IMG/VR virus record: IMGVR_UViG_3300046512_000150
Coordinates: 1 to 24,239 of that record
Source: a virus
Strand: one strand, 5' to 3'
DNA: 24,239 nt
Shown here: positions 23,482 to 24,239 of the stretch, one piece after another
How positions within the stretch are numbered: position 1 is the stretch's first letter
Layout of the letters: every line of letters starts with the position of its first letter
Made by a program: the position numbers and the translations under genes
Notes under the pieces: generated by a model
Databases searched by the model: none
What the model was told of the DNA's origin: nothing
Seen by the model: the letters and a program-made list of their open reading frames with translations, nothing else

Positions 23482-23496
23482 AAATCTCGCAGATTT
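23482..23496. promoter_or_regulatory. Palindrome upstream of the nuclease/DndB-like operon
   Basis: AAATCT-CGC-AGATTT is a perfect 6-bp inverted repeat, 62 bases before the operon start. GAGATT at 23470-23475 can also pair with AATCTC at 23483-23488, so the site has alternative hairpins. A repressor operator is one possible reading. No convincing -35/-10 pair was identified in this 213-base gap. Confidence 0.4.
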
Positions 23497-23633
23497 CTAT
23501 TGTGATCTCGGCGGTGTCGCATTCCGTGTCGTGTCAGGGTGCGTCGGTTCGAAGATTTTGTCTGCTATCGCTGCGTAACAGGCATATGCGATGTGGGGCC
23601 ATGCGGCGAATGTCGGAAATAGGCTGATAGCCA

Positions 23634-23843
23634 TCACTCAGGAGCCATCATCACCGCGAGCGTCATCTTGATGAATTCTTCGTTCTTGTCGATGACTTCC
23701 AGGGCGCCGCGCACGTTGTCGGCGACGTCGGCCGATCCGCGCTGTTCGACCCAGTTCGAAAGCTCCATGATGGCTGCTTCCAGGGCGAGCTGATTTTCGT
23801 TGAGTTTGAAAAGCAGGGAAGGGAGTAGGTCTGAGTTAGGCAT
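23634..23843 (-). CDS. 69-aa repeated cargo-zone protein, copy 3
   Basis: Copy 3 reads MPNSDLLPSLLFKLNENQ at the start and is close to both other copies (three and four differences). It lies upstream, in transcription direction, of the nuclease/DndB-like operon, 213 bases away. The leader after its GGAGG contains TTTCAGCGTAGCA, shared with copy 1 but not copy 2. Copies 1 and 3 could therefore recombine over about 240 bp and delete or exchange everything between them. Confidence 0.8.
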   Translation of the reverse strand: MPNSDLLPSLLFKLNENQLALEAAIMELSNWVEQRGSADVADNVRGALEVIDKNEEFIKMTLAVMMAPE

Positions 23844-24156
23844 CGCGAAATCCTCCGTGGAGATTTCAGCGTAGCATCGGGAATTAGTGCATGTAGAGGT
23901 TGGTGTTCGTCGGCAGGACGCCGGGGAGGGGAATGTAATGCTGACATAAAGCTGTCATTGCATAGCCAAACTGAACCATACAAACCCCAAAGGGGGATTT
24001 TTGAGGGCCTGAAAGCCGCAGCCTGCGCGGCCCTCAGGGTTGCCCTTCAAGATGATGAACCTGGACCGATTCGATCTGAAATAGGGGAGGTTGGCGTAAC
24101 GCTGGAATGACTTGCCCTCCGGCTTCTGCATCAGCGGAGGGCATCCAGTGACCAGA
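23844..24156. other. Intergenic stretch without a confident gene
   Basis: Beyond the leader of copy 3 this region holds no convincing coding sequence. It contains a small CCCC-AAA-GGGG hairpin followed by GATTTTT (23985-24001), possibly a weak terminator, and the 8-bp hairpin at 24114-24142. A minus-strand open frame across it is discussed under rejected items. Confidence 0.5.
24114..24142 (-). other. Perfect 8-bp hairpin after the right-end gene
   Basis: GCCCTCCG (24114-24121) pairs with CGGAGGGC (24135-24142) around a 13-base loop, 15 bases beyond the minus-strand stop at 24157. No T-run follows, so it may stabilise the mRNA end or be a Rho-associated stop. Confidence 0.45.
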
Positions 24157-24239
24157 TTACCCAGTGAATGGGGCATCTTCCTCCTTGAACTGTTCACGAT
24201 TCTTGTAGGCCCATCCAGAGAGCGAATTGCTCTCCAGGA
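24157..24239 (-). CDS. C-terminal end of a minus-strand gene (partial, unrecognised)
   Basis: On the minus strand the window edge begins inside an open frame that ends TAA after 26 residues, including SGWAYKNREQFKEEDAPFTG. The mix of charged, aromatic and polar residues looks like a real protein end. It overlaps a competing frame that stays open longer but has an unnatural composition. A hairpin follows 15 bases after the stop. The fragment is too short to name. Confidence 0.45.
   Translation of the reverse strand, partial: LESNSLSGWAYKNREQFKEEDAPFTG

Noticed and set aside
19787-23843. CRISPR-like or insertion-sequence interpretation of the threefold repeat
   Set aside because: The repeats are ~210-240 bp and coding, spaced irregularly by whole genes, with no terminal inverted repeats and no transposase.
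23955-24197. 80-aa minus-strand ORF near the right end
   Set aside because: It starts inside another likely gene end, runs through two hairpins and has low-complexity composition. The SRFIILKGNPEGRAGCGF stretch faintly recalls small ash/Icd-like phage ORFs, so it is not entirely excluded.

Overview
The window is the late half of a lambda-like siphovirus prophage or phage genome followed by a cargo zone. It is moderately GC-rich. Protein styles (DnaT-like head-tail connector, DUF1799-type frameshift product, SleB endolysin, the paired small genes after the tail fibre, terminator-plus-GGAGG gene boundaries) point to a Pseudomonas host. This is inferred from recognition of families, not from a database search.

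Layout. (1) Head and neck, 3-3446, all on +: end of a probable scaffold gene, major capsid protein, a small protein with a C-terminal HeH/LEM-like helix pair, head-tail connector, head-closure candidate, gp10-like neck protein, tail terminator. (2) Tail, 3518-9790: tail tube, tail assembly chaperone with a programmed -1 frameshift (lambda gpG/gpGT arrangement, slippery GGGAAAC at 4549), 1009-aa tape measure, then gpM, gpL and gpK homologues. (3) Tail tip and receptor binding, 9824-17220: a small lipoprotein inserted between K and I, gpI, the 1321-aa central tip protein J, two AT-richer accessory genes, a tail fibre and two small fibre-associated genes. (4) Lysis, 17280-18232: SleB-family endolysin, Rz, and Rz1 nested in the +1 frame of Rz. 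No holin is visible. Four nearly identical terminator-plus-Shine-Dalgarno modules stand in front of I, J, the fibre and the endolysin.

(5) Cargo zone, 18.25-24.16 kb, in which gene order and base composition change. A near-perfect LexA box precedes a small orphan ORF. Next comes a gene with its own sigma70-type promoter that encodes a protein resembling a proteasome/HslV-type Ntn hydrolase. The rest is on the minus strand and is organised around three near-identical copies of a 69-aa gene (19787, 20998, 23634). Between copies 1 and 2 lies an unrecognised 222-aa protein. Between copies 2 and 3 lies a two-gene operon: a small PD-(D/E)XK nuclease-like protein followed by a DndB-like (DGQHR-family) protein without DndCDE partners. 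Copy 2 is bracketed by an imperfect ~80-bp direct repeat.

The late genes build and release the virion. The cargo zone looks like a swappable moron or defence locus in which the repeated 69-aa gene could supply homology for exchange. The two best candidates for something undescribed are the nuclease/DndB-like pair and the proteasome-like Ntn hydrolase. Neither function can be proved from sequence reading alone.
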